This document shows positions 63,075 through 64,000 of a stretch of 64,000 nucleotides of DNA, piece after piece; the first letter of the stretch is position 1; every line of letters begins with the position of its first letter. Source of the stretch: Atriophallophorus winterbourni (taxonomy: Eukaryota > Platyhelminthes > Trematoda > Plagiorchiida > Microphallidae); the NCBI GenBank assembly GCA_013407085.1, contig JACCGJ010000615.1, positions 1 through 64,000 on the forward strand, in the 5' to 3' direction. A model generated the notes under the pieces. It ran no database searches and was not told where the DNA came from. It was given only the letters and a program-made list of their open reading frames with translations. The position numbers and the translations under genes are program-made.

Positions 63075-64000
63075 AATGTAATCGCATGATTATTCATACG
63101 AAATGCAATCTACCATCTACTCTAACATGGTAGAGATTTTTAGATTAATTCAATAATATCCATCCGTAAATCTTCAACAACAAGTATGTTGAGGCCGCGC
63201 GATGGGTACGTATTCTTTTCTCAAATTCTGAAAATTTCATTTTTCTAAATGAGAATCGTTCCAGTACTAATACCAATCGATAAACGAACGATATCGATTT
63301 GTGCGGAATGATGAGTGCTCACCTGATTCCAATAAGCATTCACGTTTATGCTGATTGTTTTCTGGTGTACACATCCCGCGTCCGTGTCGGCATTCCAAAG
63401 ATATTTATTCAAACTTTTGACACTGCGTTCAATGCACCAGCGCCTTTCGGTGGTCTTGGCTTGCTAGTCAGCTCATAAAAAGTGAACTGCTTGCTTGTCG
63501 TTTTTATTCAGAATAAATTAGCGGGAACGGAAAGTGAGCACTGTCGGCAATAATAAAACAAAATCAGTGGACAAGCACTTGGCAATCTCGCGAGCATGAT
63601 GCAAGCCTCGAGAATTCATTCTAACAAAATGAATTCATCCACGATTGTCATAGGATATTAATTGTTTTTTCTTGTTCTTTCTCGTAAAAGAAATAAAGAT
63701 AAACATCATAAACTCCACGTAGTGTCACGTATGGCCGAACTCAAATACCTATCATGAGTTAACATACAGGTGTAGTTATTTCGTTTTGCCCTATATAAGT
63801 GTCCAAATTTCGAGTGAAAGTCTCGACACTGCAAGCGGCTATAATAGATTTAGAATGCGCATTTCAAAGGAAACAGGTATGGTGACAGGCCCTGGCATAA
63901 TGATGAGTATTCAGGGTAGCTGTGTGGCTACATGTATGTCGCGAATGACGATATTCGATTAAATTTTTGCGCGTGTTTATTGAATTATTCAAGGTAATTC
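63075..64000. other. Non-coding end of window
   Basis: No gene recognised. TATATAAG at 63792-63799 is a possible TATA box without a downstream gene in view. The last bases, ATTCAAGGTAATTC, resemble the start of a minus-strand CR1-like tail (compare 29500-29520). Confidence 0.35.

Overview
The window is a repeat-dense draft fragment of an animal genome, with introns, large non-coding stretches and a 1,000-N gap at 18098-19097. CR1-like and RTE-like LINEs, a Penelope-like remnant and hammerhead-ribozyme repeats together suggest a flatworm, most likely a parasitic trematode. This is inferred from repeat content and gene style, not from a marker gene. Only four host genes are supported. (1) On the minus strand, 1-13379 holds the 5' part of an F37C4.5/MuiA-like protein (DUF4140, coiled coil, DUF4139 off-window): three exons with matching splice phases and introns of about 3.2 and 8.9 kb. 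(2) On the minus strand, 25879-26936 is one long exon for an unrecognised Glu/Ser/Gln-rich protein with no in-frame ATG at its 5' end. (3) On the minus strand, 50846-51295 is a small secreted, probably GPI-anchored Ly6/quiver-type protein. (4) On the plus strand, 51545-55919 is a two-exon bestrophin anion channel of 560 residues. Genes 3 and 4 diverge from a 249-bp interval holding three CCAAT boxes exactly 15 bp apart. The rest is mostly mobile DNA. LINE fragments dominate 36.5-49.7 kb and 57.5-63 kb: CR1-like reverse transcriptase and C-terminal pieces, RTE-like 5' and 3' pieces, and deletion derivatives. Some are nested in one another. The most interesting signal is a set of hammerhead-ribozyme (HHR) repeats that ordinary ORF or domain annotation would miss. 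Family A/B is a repeat of about 190-230 nt with a type I HHR core, a very short palindromic stem III (ACCGGT) and a conserved hairpin about 100-150 nt upstream. It has over 20 copies or fragments on both strands, some as head-to-tail dimers with periods of 230 nt (A) and 187 nt (B). A second family at 50121-50635 combines a Leu-like tRNA head with a complete HHR. It is slightly more than one 428-nt unit and is flanked by a 10-12 bp target-site duplication. A third family (C) carries an HHR-like motif with one extra A and occurs in inverted pairs; one copy lies near a decayed Penelope-like GIY-YIG endonuclease. This layout resembles animal retrozymes, schistosome-type ribozyme SINEs and Penelope-like pLTRs, and suggests ribozyme-processed RNAs that are copied back by resident reverse transcriptases. 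A TTAA-flanked piggyBac-type MITE and a 3-kb duplication that includes the N gap complete the picture.
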